The notes: generated from the sequence alone by a model not told the origin. DNA of 34,697 bases from an uncultured Microbacterium sp. (GCF_947632095.1 NZ_CANROA010000024.1:1-34697), one strand, 5' to 3'. Shown: positions 1-8,816, counted from the first letter of the stretch. Translations and numbers: made by a program.

Positions 1-28
1 CCCGCTGTCATTCCCGAGAGGAATACTC

Positions 29-1429
29 ATGTCAGAACGTTTCCGCATCGCCTCCGAGCAGAGCTCCGAAGCTTCGGTCGAACTCGCCCCGGTCTTCACA
101 CGCCCCGGAGAGGCATCCGTTCTCCCCAAGTTCAAAATGCCCACCAGCATGATGGAGTCGGACACGGCCTATCAGATCGTGCACGACTCGGCGATGCTCG
201 ATGGCAACTCCCGTCTGAACCTCGCCACGTTCGTCTCGACGTGGATGGACCAGAACGCGCAGAAGCTGTATGTCGAAGCAGCCGACAAGAACATGATCGA
301 CAAGGACGAGTACCCGGCGACGGCGGAGATCGAGGACCGCTGTTGGCGGATCATCGCAGACCTGTGGAACGTCCCGAACCCGGATGACACGATCGGCACG
401 TCGACCATCGGGTCCTCCGAAGCCTGCATGCTCGGCGGACTCGCGCTCAAGCGCCTGTGGCAGGAGCGCCGCAAGGCCGAGGGCAAGTCGACCGAGAAGC
501 CGAACCTCATCCTCTCCGCCGGCGTCCAGGTCGTCTGGGAGAAGTTCTGCAACTACTGGGATGTTGAAGCCCGCTACGTGCCGGTCACCGAGGATCACCT
601 CGTGCTCGACGGCTTCGAGCTCGAGAAGTACGTCGACGAGAACACGATTGGTGTCGTCGCGATTCTCGGCCAGACCTACACCGGCCTGTACGAGCCGGTC
701 AAGGAGATCGCGGCCAAGCTCGATGAGATCCAGGCCAACACGGGCATCGACGTGAAGATCCACGTCGATGGTGCGTCCGGCGGCATGGTGGCACCGTTCT
801 GCCAGCCCGACCTCGAGTGGGACTTCCGCGTCGACCGGGTCAACTCCATCAGCACCTCCGGACACAAGTACGGGCTCGTCTACCCGGGTGTCGGCTGGGT
901 CGTCTGGCGCAACAAGGCCGTCTGCCCGGAGACGCTGATCTTCCACGTCAGCTACCTCGGGGGCGACATGCCGACCCTCGCGCTCAACTTCTCGCGCCCG
1001 GGCGCACAGGTTCTCCTGCAGTACTACCAGTTCCTCCGCCTGGGCCGCGAGGGCTACACGGCGATCCAGCAGGGCTCGATCGACGTCGCAACCTACCTGT
1101 CCTCCGAGATCGCGAAGCTGCCGGACTTCGAGCTCATCAGCAAGGGCGACACGATTCCCGTGTTCGCCTGGCGCTTGACCGGGGGGGAGCGCAACTGGGA
1201 CCTCCACGACCTGGCCGACCGACTTCGCATGCGCGGCTGGCTCGTTCCGGCCTACCCGATGCCCGATGACATCGCCGACATGATCGTGCAGCGCATCGTC
1301 GTCCGCTCGGACCTCAGTAAGGACCTCGCCGGCACGCTGCTGACCGCGATCAAGGAAGAAGTCGCATTCCTACAGAGCCTGGACTCGCCGCTTCCCCGTG
1401 AGGCGAAGCGGACGGCCTTCGCGCACTGA
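29..1429 (+). CDS. gadB: Glutamate decarboxylase, PLP-dependent
   Basis: Decarboxylates L-glutamate to GABA and CO2 in the cytoplasm, consuming a proton; in other bacteria this gives acid resistance. The 466-aa length matches the GadA/GadB family. Visible family signatures are GSSEACMLGG at residues 128-137, the cofactor Asp in HVDGASGG (D247) and the PLP-lysine motif SISTSGHKYG with K280 as the Schiff-base lysine. The C-terminus ends in TAFAH, resembling the E. coli GadB tail that places a His plug over the active site at neutral pH. The ATG at 29 follows a GAGAGGA ribosome binding site. It is the first visible gene of a + strand group with a membrane protein and an Ntn hydrolase. No GadC glutamate/GABA antiporter is in the window, though only 28 bp upstream can be seen. 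Confidence 0.96.
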   Translation: MSERFRIASEQSSEASVELAPVFTRPGEASVLPKFKMPTSMMESDTAYQIVHDSAMLDGNSRLNLATFVSTWMDQNAQKLYVEAADKNMIDKDEYPATAEIEDRCWRIIADLWNVPNPDDTIGTSTIGSSEACMLGGLALKRLWQERRKAEGKSTEKPNLILSAGVQVVWEKFCNYWDVEARYVPVTEDHLVLDGFELEKYVDENTIGVVAILGQTYTGLYEPVKEIAAKLDEIQANTGIDVKIHVDGASGGMVAPFCQPDLEWDFRVDRVNSISTSGHKYGLVYPGVGWVVWRNKAVCPETLIFHVSYLGGDMPTLALNFSRPGAQVLLQYYQFLRLGREGYTAIQQGSIDVATYLSSEIAKLPDFELISKGDTIPVFAWRLTGGERNWDLHDLADRLRMRGWLVPAYPMPDDIADMIVQRIVVRSDLSKDLAGTLLTAIKEEVAFLQSLDSPLPREAKRTAFAH

Positions 1430-1443
1430 TGACTGAGTGCCCT

Positions 1444-1476
1444 GGTGGTGGGCGTCGTGTATCGGCGCCCACCACC
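1444..1476 (+). promoter_or_regulatory. Strong intercistronic hairpin after gadB
   Basis: GGTGGTGGGCG (1444-1454) is perfectly complementary to CGCCCACCACC (1466-1476), an 11-bp GC-rich stem with an 11-nt loop. No T-run follows. It lies between the gadB stop and the next start, so it may act as a partial terminator, an attenuator or an mRNA 3' stabiliser that sets gadB expression above its downstream neighbours. The pairing is certain; the role is inferred. Confidence 0.6.
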
Positions 1477-1505
1477 GGTGGCAGCCGACCCGAACGGAAT
1501 CATCG

Positions 1506-2192
1506 ATGACCACGATGCACAGCGCGAAAGCGCCCTTCCTCACACCGACTCTCACCAAGCAGAGCATCTACTTCATCATCGGAGGCTCGCTCTTCGCGAT
1601 CGGATCGGCCGCGTCGATCTGGGGATTCGGGAGCGTCGCGTTCACGAACTGGGTGTGCTTCATCGGCGCCTGGTTCTTCACGACCGCCGGTCTCTTCCAG
1701 CTTTTCCTCAGCGGGGATGCGACGGTGCGTTTGGGCGAGGGGCAGGGCAGGGCATTCCGCGCTGAATGGTTGGCGGCCGCCACCCAGAGCTTCGGCACCA
1801 TCCTCTTCAACGTGAGCACGACCACGGCGCTCACTGCGAAGAGCGTTGCCGTCGAGAAGCATTTCGTCTGGAATCCGGATGCCGGCGGCTCAGCGGCCTT
1901 CCTCATCAGCGCGTTCTTCGTCTACGTGGCCTTCTACCGGGATGAAGATACTCTCTGGGGGCCGAAGCAACCCGGATGGTGGTCCGCGCATGTCAACATG
2001 ATCGGCTGCATCGCGTTCGGAGTCTCGGCGGTGGGAGCGTTCATCCTGAATGACGGTTCCACGAAGAATGCCGGAATCGCCAATTGGGGAACGTTCATCG
2101 GTGCGCTCTGCTTCGTCGGGGCATCCGTCATCGCACTACCGCAGATGCCGTGGAACCGCGCACAGCAGTTCTCGCGGCCTGTTGCCGCATGA
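1506..2192 (+). CDS. YrhK-like integral membrane protein with internal duplication
   Basis: A 228-aa protein with about six predicted membrane helices, near residues 21-41, 47-68, 88-108, 128-144, 162-181 and 193-212. The second and sixth helices share a pattern, NW..FIGA..F..A, at residues 48-63 and 193-208. Each is preceded by a small-residue-rich helix, so the protein reads as two copies of a two-helix YrhK-like module. The ATG at 1506 (MTTMHSAK) is chosen because upstream in-frame codons would translate through the gadB-distal hairpin and give an atypical Trp-rich N-terminus; a weak ACGGAA precedes it. It lies 76 bp after gadB and 61 bp before the Ntn hydrolase, so co-transcription is likely. 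Function is unknown; carrying amino acids, GABA or protons would be a guess from the neighbourhood. Confidence 0.85.
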   Translation: MTTMHSAKAPFLTPTLTKQSIYFIIGGSLFAIGSAASIWGFGSVAFTNWVCFIGAWFFTTAGLFQLFLSGDATVRLGEGQGRAFRAEWLAAATQSFGTILFNVSTTTALTAKSVAVEKHFVWNPDAGGSAAFLISAFFVYVAFYRDEDTLWGPKQPGWWSAHVNMIGCIAFGVSAVGAFILNDGSTKNAGIANWGTFIGALCFVGASVIALPQMPWNRAQQFSRPVAA

Positions 2193-2213
2193 AAATTTTC
2201 ACGACCACTTGAC

Positions 2214-2229
2214 GCTGCGTTCCCGCAGC
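2214..2229 (+). promoter_or_regulatory. Small hairpin upstream of the Ntn hydrolase
   Basis: GCTGCG (2214-2219) pairs perfectly with CGCAGC (2224-2229) around a TTCC tetraloop, 24 nt before the start codon and just upstream of the AGAAGAAAGGGA ribosome binding site. It follows an AT-rich AAAATTTT patch that is unusual here. It could tune translation or protect a processed mRNA end. Only the pairing is visible. Confidence 0.35.
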
Positions 2230-2253
2230 ATCAGAAGAAAGGGATCCCAACAC

Positions 2254-3336
2254 ATGTGCACACGAGTACTTTGGCCCGATGCGAATGGCGCAGTCATCGT
2301 CGGCCGAAACATGGATTTCCACATGGATCTGCTCACCAACCTGTGGAAGATGCCACGAGGAATCGAGCGCAAGGACGGCGCCAACGGAAAGCTCACGTGG
2401 ACGTCCAAATACGGCAGCGTCATTGCGACCGCATTCGACCTGATCGCCACGGACGGCATGAATGAGGAAGGCCTCGCCGGACACATCCTGTGGCTGGCGG
2501 AATCGAATTATGGCAAGCCGGAGGAATCCGACCTGCAGCTGAGCCAGTCGGTCTGGCTACAGTACTACCTCGACAATTTCGCGACGGTCGCGGAAGCAGT
2601 GGAGTGGACCACGGCGAACGATGTGCGCATCGCGCAGCTCTTCGACCCGACCGGACACATGGTGCCGGCGCTGCACCTCGCGCTGAACGATGCGACCGGG
2701 GATTCGGCGATCATCGAGTACACGGATGGCAAGGCCGATGTCTATCACAGCCGTGATTACAAGGTCATGACGAACTCCCCGACCTTCGACAAGCAGCTCG
2801 AGCTCGTCAAGGAGATCGACGGTCTCGGAGGCGAGAAGCCGCTTCCCGGCTCGACCCTGGCATCCGACCGCTTCGCCCGTGCCTCGTACTATGTGGAGCA
2901 CCAGGTGCAGCCGAAGACCCAGCTGCAGGCGATGGCGGCGATGTTCAGCATCATCCGCAACGCCGCGCAGCCCTTCCGCACACCGGAGCCCGGCAAGCCG
3001 GACGCCTCGCAGACGATCTGGCAGGTCGTGCTCGACCTCACCAACAAGCGCTACGTCTTCAGCTCGACCAACCGTCCCAACATCGTCTGGGTCGACTTCG
3101 AGAAGATGAGCTTCAAGGAGGGCACCGAGATCCTCAAGCTCGACCTGATCAGCAAGCTGTCCCTCGAGGGCGGCCTCGCCGGCGACTGCAGCCACAAGTT
3201 CGAAGCGGTCGGCGAGCTCGGTCTGGACCTCGTCGAAACCGGCCGTCAGGCACTCGAGTTCGTCGCGCGCAAGCAGGACGAATTCGCTCAGCTGGCCAAG
3301 GGGCTCAAGGCCCTGAAGCCCTCGCTCGCAGGCTGA
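2254..3336 (+). CDS. Linear amide C-N hydrolase, choloylglycine hydrolase family (Ntn)
   Basis: A 360-aa N-terminal-nucleophile hydrolase of the family containing bile salt hydrolases and penicillin V acylases, which cleave linear amide bonds. The start is fixed by the family rule that the nucleophile Cys follows Met: MCTRV at 2254, with an AGAAGAAAGGGA ribosome binding site. By-eye alignment with bile salt hydrolase places the catalytic set at C2, R18 and D21 (GRNMDF), N174 (MTNSP) and R206 (SDRFAR). There is no signal peptide, so it is probably cytoplasmic after Met removal. The substrate cannot be read from sequence; bile salts, penicillins and acyl-homoserine lactones are all precedents. 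It ends the gadB group and is followed at once by a terminator. Confidence 0.9.
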   Translation: MCTRVLWPDANGAVIVGRNMDFHMDLLTNLWKMPRGIERKDGANGKLTWTSKYGSVIATAFDLIATDGMNEEGLAGHILWLAESNYGKPEESDLQLSQSVWLQYYLDNFATVAEAVEWTTANDVRIAQLFDPTGHMVPALHLALNDATGDSAIIEYTDGKADVYHSRDYKVMTNSPTFDKQLELVKEIDGLGGEKPLPGSTLASDRFARASYYVEHQVQPKTQLQAMAAMFSIIRNAAQPFRTPEPGKPDASQTIWQVVLDLTNKRYVFSSTNRPNIVWVDFEKMSFKEGTEILKLDLISKLSLEGGLAGDCSHKFEAVGELGLDLVETGRQALEFVARKQDEFAQLAKGLKALKPSLAG

Positions 3337-3359
3337 CCCCAGCACCTGCGTTCAGGGGA

Positions 3360-3395
3360 GTAGGCGTCACCCGAGAAGGTGGCGCCTACTCTTTT
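3360..3395 (+). terminator. Rho-independent terminator after the Ntn hydrolase
   Basis: GTAGGCGTCACC (3360-3371) pairs with GGTGGCGCCTAC (3378-3389) through 12 positions including one G-T wobble, around a CGAGAA loop. It is followed by TCTTTT. The T-tract shows it acts on + strand transcripts. Its right arm overlaps the stop codon of the convergent DMT transporter gene. Confidence 0.88.
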
Positions 3396-4306
3396 GCCGT
3401 CGGTGCGGGGGAATCCTCTGCGGCGCCCTCTTCGCGAGCGAGGAGGAAGACGCCGATCGTCGCGATGATTCCGGCTGCGGCGATCGCGAGGAGCGACCAG
3501 ATGGGTGCGTTCGTCGCCTCATGCAGGATCACGATGCCGATGAAGACGGAGACGGCGGGGTCGATGACGGTGGTGCCGGCGACGACGACATCCGAGGGAT
3601 TGCACGTGTATGCCTTCTGCACGAAATAGATGGACAGGCCCGATGCGACGCCGACGCCGAGGAGGCAGAACAGCGTCAGGATGCCTTCGCCGTCCAGGCG
3701 GAAGCTGTGCCCGGCGAAGTCGGCCTGCACCCGCAGGATCACGGTCTTCCCGAGAGCTGCGACGAAGGCGGAGAAGAGACCGCCGAACAGCACATAGATG
3801 ATCGGCGTCAGACGCGAGGTCGCCTTGCCGATGAGGAAGACAGCGCCGGCGAGCACGAGCGCGACGCACAGTGCGATGAGGATGCCGATGAGCTCGGCAT
3901 CCGTGATGGCCTTCTGCTTGCTCACCTGCGAGGCGATGATCACATACGCGACGACGCCGATCAGGCTGAGCGATACCGCGCGGTAGATGCCGCGCGTGGG
4001 CATCGTTCCGGTCGCCTTCGCTCCGAGGAAGACGGCGAAGACGAGGGCGAGGATGCCGATGGGCTGAACGAGCATGAGCGGCGCGAAGGCGAGGCTGGAG
4101 ATCTGCAGCAGGATCGCTATGCCGTAGAAGGCTGTGCCGAGCAACCAGATGGGAGTGCGCAGCATGGTGAGGAACAGTTTCCGGCTGCCCGTATTCGCGG
4201 TGGCGACCATGACGCCTTTTGCCTGCCAAAAATTGCCGAATGACAAGGCCCCGGCCGAGAGAACCGCTAGACCGATCCCCAGCAGATGCATGGTGGTGTG
4301 TGACAA
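3386..4306 (-). CDS. DMT-superfamily (EamA-like) transporter
   Basis: About 306 aa, almost entirely hydrophobic, with nine to ten predicted helices in two halves, as in drug/metabolite transporters. The N-terminal helix pattern (GNFWQAKGV), the central MLVQPIGILALVFAVFLGA and the late IDPAVSVFIGIVILHE segments fit EamA/NIPA-like members. The C-terminal tail is short and charged. I choose the TTG start at 4306 because AGAGGG lies six bases upstream. The ATG at 4291 would be about 21 bases from that site, and the longer TTG reading from 4321 would place the ribosome binding site inside the gene. The substrate is unknown. It is transcribed alone, convergent with the gad group and divergent from the YhgE operon. 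Confidence 0.85.
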   Translation of the reverse strand: MSHTTMHLLGIGLAVLSAGALSFGNFWQAKGVMVATANTGSRKLFLTMLRTPIWLLGTAFYGIAILLQISSLAFAPLMLVQPIGILALVFAVFLGAKATGTMPTRGIYRAVSLSLIGVVAYVIIASQVSKQKAITDAELIGILIALCVALVLAGAVFLIGKATSRLTPIIYVLFGGLFSAFVAALGKTVILRVQADFAGHSFRLDGEGILTLFCLLGVGVASGLSIYFVQKAYTCNPSDVVVAGTTVIDPAVSVFIGIVILHEATNAPIWSLLAIAAAGIIATIGVFLLAREEGAAEDSPAPTAKE

Positions 4307-4345
4307 CAGAATCCCTCTCAACGCTGGACGGCCGCGGGCGGAGTC

Positions 4346-4351
4346 AGTCTA
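4346..4351 (-). promoter_or_regulatory. Candidate -10 box for the DMT transporter
   Basis: On the minus strand this reads TAGACT, matching the TANNNT consensus, about 40 bases upstream of the chosen TTG start and leaving room for the AGAGGG ribosome binding site. No good -35 is seen at 16-18 bp. The same 167-bp divergent region holds a 10-bp palindrome CCGAATTCGG near 4368-4377. Confidence 0.3.
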
Positions 4352-4473
4352 TCCATGCACGCGCGCCGAATTCGGTCGGCTTTTTCTGCACGCCGGCGAC
4401 CGAAGAATATTTCTGCCACTAGGGTAGTGCGCAGAAGTGCTGAGAAAGACCGGATGCGTTGAGGGGCGATTGA

Positions 4474-6645
4474 ATGAGGAATGTTTGGCGAGTTCTCAAA
4501 CGCGATGTGAAGCGTCTTGTGCGAGTTCCTCTTGCATTAGTGATCATCGGCGGAGCGCTCATCACCCCCTCTCTGTACGCCTGGTTCAACATCACGGCAT
4601 TCTGGAATCCCTTCGACAACACGAAGGATCTGAGCATTGCGGTCGTCAATCTCGATGAGGGCGCATCGAATTCGCTCGTGGGCGAGATCAACGTCGGCGA
4701 CCAGCTCGTCGCGAAACTGAAGGATAACGACGACCTCGGCTGGCACTTCCTCTCGGAGGAAGCAGCGATGGACTCCGTGCACAGCGGCGAGAGCTTCGCC
4801 GCCTTCGTCGTGCCGGCGACCTTCTCCGCCGATCTACTCAGCATCACCACCGGCGACTTCACCCAGCCGAAGCTCCTCTACTACGTGAACGAGAAGGAGA
4901 ACGGCGTCGCACCGGAGATCACCGATACCGGCGCCACGACCCTGCAGACGCAGGTCACGGATGCCTTCACGCAGCAGGTCGCCGAAACCGTCGCCACCGC
5001 GATCCGCGAGGGCGGTGAAGTGGCCGAGGAGGACCTCGCGGCTGCCGAGTCCCAGGTCATCAGCGATCTGCAGGCGGTATCCGCGGTGATCGCCCAGACA
5101 CGCGGGACGCTGGGCGCGCTGGAGGGCAAGATCAGCGACGCCCGTGCGGGGCTGCAGCGCAGTGAGGGCGTCTTCGGTGAAATCGACGTCGTCCTCGGTG
5201 ATGCGCAGACGACGCTCACCGATGTGAACGCGCTCGCCGCGAGCGCGCAGAGCGAGCTGCTGCGCCTGGCGGGCGAGGCGACGACCGGCTATGTGATCGG
5301 ATCGGCCGAGGTGGGGCAGGCCGCGTCCGGCGCGCTCGAAGCCGTCGGACGCGTGAGTGCAGCATCCAGTGCGATCCTCGCCGCTGTCCAAGCGCAGCAG
5401 GCGATCCTCGGACAGTCCGCGGTGCTGATCCAGGGACTCGACCAGCAGCTCGCCCAGACGGCGACCGCTCTGGGGAGCCTCGATGAGAGCCTCGCCGCCG
5501 TCGAGGGCGATATGTCCGTCGCGATCTCCGATCTGCAGACCCTCGGCGGCGTCGCCCTGTTCCAGGACCTCGAGGCGTTGACGAACCTCGATCCGGAGCA
5601 GATCGCCGCTTTCCTGGCGACTCCCGTGAAGGTCGACCAGCACACGATCTTCCCGACGCCGGCCTACGGATCGCTCATGGGGGCGCTGTTCATCAATCTG
5701 TCGCTGTGGATCGGGGCCTTCGTGCTCGTGGTGATCCTCCGTCTCGATGTCGATGAGGACGAGATCCCCGATCTCACGGAGCGTCAGAAGTACATGGGTC
5801 GCTGGTCGCTGTTCGCATGCATCGCTGTTCTGCAGGCGATCGTCCTCAGCATCGGAAACCTCATGATCGGCGTGCAGCACGTCAACGTGTTCGCCTTCAC
5901 CGTCACTCCGATACTCATCGGCCTGGCGTATCTCAGCGTCATCTACGCGCTGTCGGTCACCTTCGGCTACGTCGGCAAGGGCTTGGCGGTGGTGCTCGTG
6001 ATCATGCAGATCCCCGGAGCCTCCGGCATCTATCCGATCCAGCTCATGCCGGAGTTCTTCCAGTCGCTGTACCCCTTCTTCCCCTTCACCTACGGCATCG
6101 ACGCAATGCGCGAGGTGATCAGCGGGTTCGCGGGGATGGCGTACTGGCGCTACATGGGCATGCTGGCGGTCTTCGCCGCGCTGGCGTTCTTCCTCGGGCT
6201 CGTGCTCCGTCGGCATTTTGCGAACGTCACCCGGCTGTTCACGACGCAGGTGCGCGACACGGAGCTGTTCACGAGCGAGGACGGCGCGCCGACGGGGCGC
6301 GGCTACCGCGTCAACCACGTCCTCCGCGCCCTCGCCGACCGCGCCCGGTACAACGAGCGGCTCGAGAAGCGCGCGCGGCCGTTCGCCCGCTCGTATCGCA
6401 GCATCCGTAACGGGATCGTGGCTGTCGGAATCGCGGGGATGCTGATCCTCGCGGCCCTGTCGATGCTGGTGCCGAGCGCCAAGATCGAGTTCGTCGGCCT
6501 GTGGATCCTGTGGTTGATCCTCGTTTTCATCGCGCTGGTCGCGCTCGAATACATCCGGTACACGCTGCGGCTGTCGGCTGAGGTGGGGGACATGCCCGAA
6601 GAGAGACTGCGCGAGGAGCTGGCGGAATTGGAGTCGAAGCGATGA
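4474..6645 (+). CDS. YhgE/Pip domain membrane protein, first copy
   Basis: A 723-aa protein of the YhgE/Pip family, which is related to the ABC-2 membrane fold and includes phage-infection protein Pip and the type VII-associated YueB/EsaA. An N-terminal helix (about residues 18-38) is followed by the family hallmark WFNITAFWNPFDNT (39-50). A long extracytoplasmic Ala/Gln/Leu-rich, coiled-coil-prone segment runs from about 140 to 390. A multi-helix C-terminal domain (about 400-585) contains the conserved SGIYPIQLMP and FPFTYGIDAMRE stretches. Unlike its neighbour it carries an extra C-terminal unit of about 135 residues with two more helices and a charged Glu/Leu-rich end. GAGGGG lies seven bases before the ATG. 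Its stop overlaps the next start as ATGA, so the two are translationally coupled. Confidence 0.92.
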   Translation: MRNVWRVLKRDVKRLVRVPLALVIIGGALITPSLYAWFNITAFWNPFDNTKDLSIAVVNLDEGASNSLVGEINVGDQLVAKLKDNDDLGWHFLSEEAAMDSVHSGESFAAFVVPATFSADLLSITTGDFTQPKLLYYVNEKENGVAPEITDTGATTLQTQVTDAFTQQVAETVATAIREGGEVAEEDLAAAESQVISDLQAVSAVIAQTRGTLGALEGKISDARAGLQRSEGVFGEIDVVLGDAQTTLTDVNALAASAQSELLRLAGEATTGYVIGSAEVGQAASGALEAVGRVSAASSAILAAVQAQQAILGQSAVLIQGLDQQLAQTATALGSLDESLAAVEGDMSVAISDLQTLGGVALFQDLEALTNLDPEQIAAFLATPVKVDQHTIFPTPAYGSLMGALFINLSLWIGAFVLVVILRLDVDEDEIPDLTERQKYMGRWSLFACIAVLQAIVLSIGNLMIGVQHVNVFAFTVTPILIGLAYLSVIYALSVTFGYVGKGLAVVLVIMQIPGASGIYPIQLMPEFFQSLYPFFPFTYGIDAMREVISGFAGMAYWRYMGMLAVFAALAFFLGLVLRRHFANVTRLFTTQVRDTELFTSEDGAPTGRGYRVNHVLRALADRARYNERLEKRARPFARSYRSIRNGIVAVGIAGMLILAALSMLVPSAKIEFVGLWILWLILVFIALVALEYIRYTLRLSAEVGDMPEERLREELAELESKR

Positions 6646-8816
6646 GGGGCATCTGGCAGCAGTTCCGGTCTGATCTGCGTCGAGCGACCAGCAGTGTGAT
6701 GGCGGTCATCGTGCTGTGCGGTCTCGTCGTGATCCCTTCGGCGTTCACCTGGCTGAACGTGATCGGCAGCTGGGAGCCGTTCGACAACACGAAGAACCTC
6801 AAGGTCGCCGTCGCGAGCGTCGACGAGGGGTACACGAGCCCGCTGATCCCGCTCCACATGAACGTCGGCAGCCTCGTCGAGTCGGCGCTTCGCGCCAATG
6901 ACCAGCTCGATTGGGTCATCACGACGAAGGAGGATGCCATCGCCGGGACCGAATCGGGGGAGTACTACGCGGCGATGGTCCTGCCGAAGGACTTCAGCGA
7001 GCGAATGCTGACGTTCTACACGGCAGGGTCGAAGCAGACGCAGATCGACTACTACACGAACGACAAGTCGAATCCGCTCGCGCCGCTGATCACCAGCGAG
7101 GGCGCGGACGACCTCACGGCGAAGATCAATTCGCAGTTCATGAAGGAACTCAGCGATATTGCCTTGAGCCTGGTCTCCTCCATCGCGAAGAACCTCGGCA
7201 GCCCCGCATCTGAGGCGGCATTCGTGCGGATCGAGGCGCACATCAGCAGTGTGGCCGTTCAGTTGCGCGCAGCGTCGGGCACGGCGACGATGTTCACCGG
7301 CATCCTCGAGGCGAGCGTTCCCCTGGTCGAGGGCGGCGCGAGCCTTCTCGGCACCGTCGAGAGCGAGTTCTCGTCGGCGACCGGCACCGTGCAGGACGGG
7401 CTCACGGCCGCAGCCGATGCGGACCAGGCGATCATCCGGGCGAGCGAGCTGCTCGCCGCGGCGTTCCAAGCAGGATCCACGCAGCTGGGCGAGTTCTCCT
7501 CGGCAGTGGACCGGGTATTCTCCGGGCTCGACGCCGGGGCGACGACCACCACGAACTCGATCGGCGTCCTGGTCGATGATCTCGGCACGCTCATCGAGCG
7601 GCACGAGGAGCTGCGCGCGCGTCTCGTCGAGGACGTGCAGCCGAACCTGCCGGAGGAGGACATCCCCTCTTTCGAGGCCGTGCTCGAGAGCCTCGATACG
7701 GCACTCGCGGAAGAGCGGGATCTGCAGGCGAGGCTTCAGCAGGAAGCGGATGCCGTCGTGCAGGGCAACGCCGATGTACAGCAGTTCCGCTCGGACATCG
7801 ATCAGCGGATCGTCGGGGCGCAGTCGGCGCTCGACAACGCGGGTGCGGTGTTCACAAACGATGTGAAGCCCACCCTGGACGAACTGGCCCAGACCCTCAC
7901 CGCGGTGAGTTCGGGCCTGGGCGGCATCGCCTCCGACGTCGCCGGACTCGGCTCGACCGCGAGCGGCGTGACGGAGATGCTCACGAACGCCGCGACCGAG
8001 AACGGAGAGCTGGCCAGCGCACTGGGGGATGCCGCGGATGAGGCCGACCGCGTCGCCGGGCTCCTCTCGAAGGCGATCGACTCGGGCGACTTCGGCGAGA
8101 TCAGCAAGATCATCGGATCGAACCCTTCGGTTCTGGCGACCGCGCTGTCGCAGCCGATCGGTCTGGACCGCATCCCGGTGTACCCCGTGGTGAGCTTCGG
8201 CGCGGGCATGGCTCCGCTGTACTCCACCCTGTCGCTGTGGGTCGGAGCGCTGCTGCTGTGCGTCACGCTGCGCGTGGCTCCGGCGGAGCGGAAGGACGAC
8301 ACGGAGCCGAAGCTGCAGCTGCACCAGCAGTTCCTCGGACGCTACGGCCTCTTCGCGGTGCTGGGGCTCATGCAGAGCACGCTGGTCTTCCTCGGGAACA
8401 TCTTCATCGTCGGGCTCGAGCCGGTGCATCCGTTCCTGTTCATGCTCGTCGGATGGGTGACCTCGCTCGTCTTCACGTTCGTCATCTACACGCTCGTCGT
8501 CTCGTTCAGCGATGCCGGTAAGGCGCTGGCGGTGTTCCTTCTGGTGATCCAGGTCGCGGGTGCCGGTGGCGCGTATCCGCTCGCGCTCCTGCCGCAGTGG
8601 TTCCAGAACGTCAGTCCGTTCCTGCCGGGAACCCACTCGATCGATGCGTTCCGCGCGGCGCTGGCGGGCATCTACCAGGGCGACTACTGGATCTCGGTGC
8701 TCCTGTTGCTGGCCTTCGTGCTGCCGATGCTCCTGCTGGGACTGCTGCTGCGCAAGCCGCTGATCGGGGTGAACGGCAAGATGGAGAAGATGCTGCAGTC
8801 GACGAAGCTCATGTGA
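6642..8816 (+). CDS. YhgE/Pip domain membrane protein, second copy
   Basis: A 724-aa paralogue of the preceding gene. It has the same N-terminal helix and hallmark WLNVIGSWEPFDNTKN, and a long extracytoplasmic region (about residues 180-500) rich in Ala, Asp, Glu and Leu that predicts coiled coil. It ends in a five-to-six helix domain containing GGAYPLALLPQWFQ and LPGTHSIDAFRAAL. It lacks the C-terminal extension of the first copy. The ATGA overlap suggests stoichiometric expression and perhaps a heterodimeric complex, though that is inference. Family functions range from phage receptor to type VII secretion accessory and lipid or toxin export. No Esx, EccC or other type VII genes are nearby, so a specific role cannot be given. 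Confidence 0.92.
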   Translation: MRGIWQQFRSDLRRATSSVMAVIVLCGLVVIPSAFTWLNVIGSWEPFDNTKNLKVAVASVDEGYTSPLIPLHMNVGSLVESALRANDQLDWVITTKEDAIAGTESGEYYAAMVLPKDFSERMLTFYTAGSKQTQIDYYTNDKSNPLAPLITSEGADDLTAKINSQFMKELSDIALSLVSSIAKNLGSPASEAAFVRIEAHISSVAVQLRAASGTATMFTGILEASVPLVEGGASLLGTVESEFSSATGTVQDGLTAAADADQAIIRASELLAAAFQAGSTQLGEFSSAVDRVFSGLDAGATTTTNSIGVLVDDLGTLIERHEELRARLVEDVQPNLPEEDIPSFEAVLESLDTALAEERDLQARLQQEADAVVQGNADVQQFRSDIDQRIVGAQSALDNAGAVFTNDVKPTLDELAQTLTAVSSGLGGIASDVAGLGSTASGVTEMLTNAATENGELASALGDAADEADRVAGLLSKAIDSGDFGEISKIIGSNPSVLATALSQPIGLDRIPVYPVVSFGAGMAPLYSTLSLWVGALLLCVTLRVAPAERKDDTEPKLQLHQQFLGRYGLFAVLGLMQSTLVFLGNIFIVGLEPVHPFLFMLVGWVTSLVFTFVIYTLVVSFSDAGKALAVFLLVIQVAGAGGAYPLALLPQWFQNVSPFLPGTHSIDAFRAALAGIYQGDYWISVLLLLAFVLPMLLLGLLLRKPLIGVNGKMEKMLQSTKLM

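Noticed and set aside
1437..1505. An upstream start for the YrhK-like protein at 1437
   Set aside because: It would translate the strong hairpin and give a Trp/His-rich tail with no membrane or signal character; the ATG at 1506 fits better.
2209..2214. TTGACG as a -35 element for a separate Ntn hydrolase promoter
   Set aside because: No TANNNT-like -10 lies 16-18 bp downstream; the expected position is the purine-rich ribosome binding site.
4834..6318. A 494-codon minus-strand open frame opposite the first YhgE gene
   Set aside because: Same reasoning: low-complexity composition and complete overlap with a recognised gene.
4474..8816. A type VII secretion locus, because YhgE/Pip proteins resemble EsaA/YueB
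   Set aside because: No WXG100, EccC-like ATPase, EccD or mycosin gene is present on either side.
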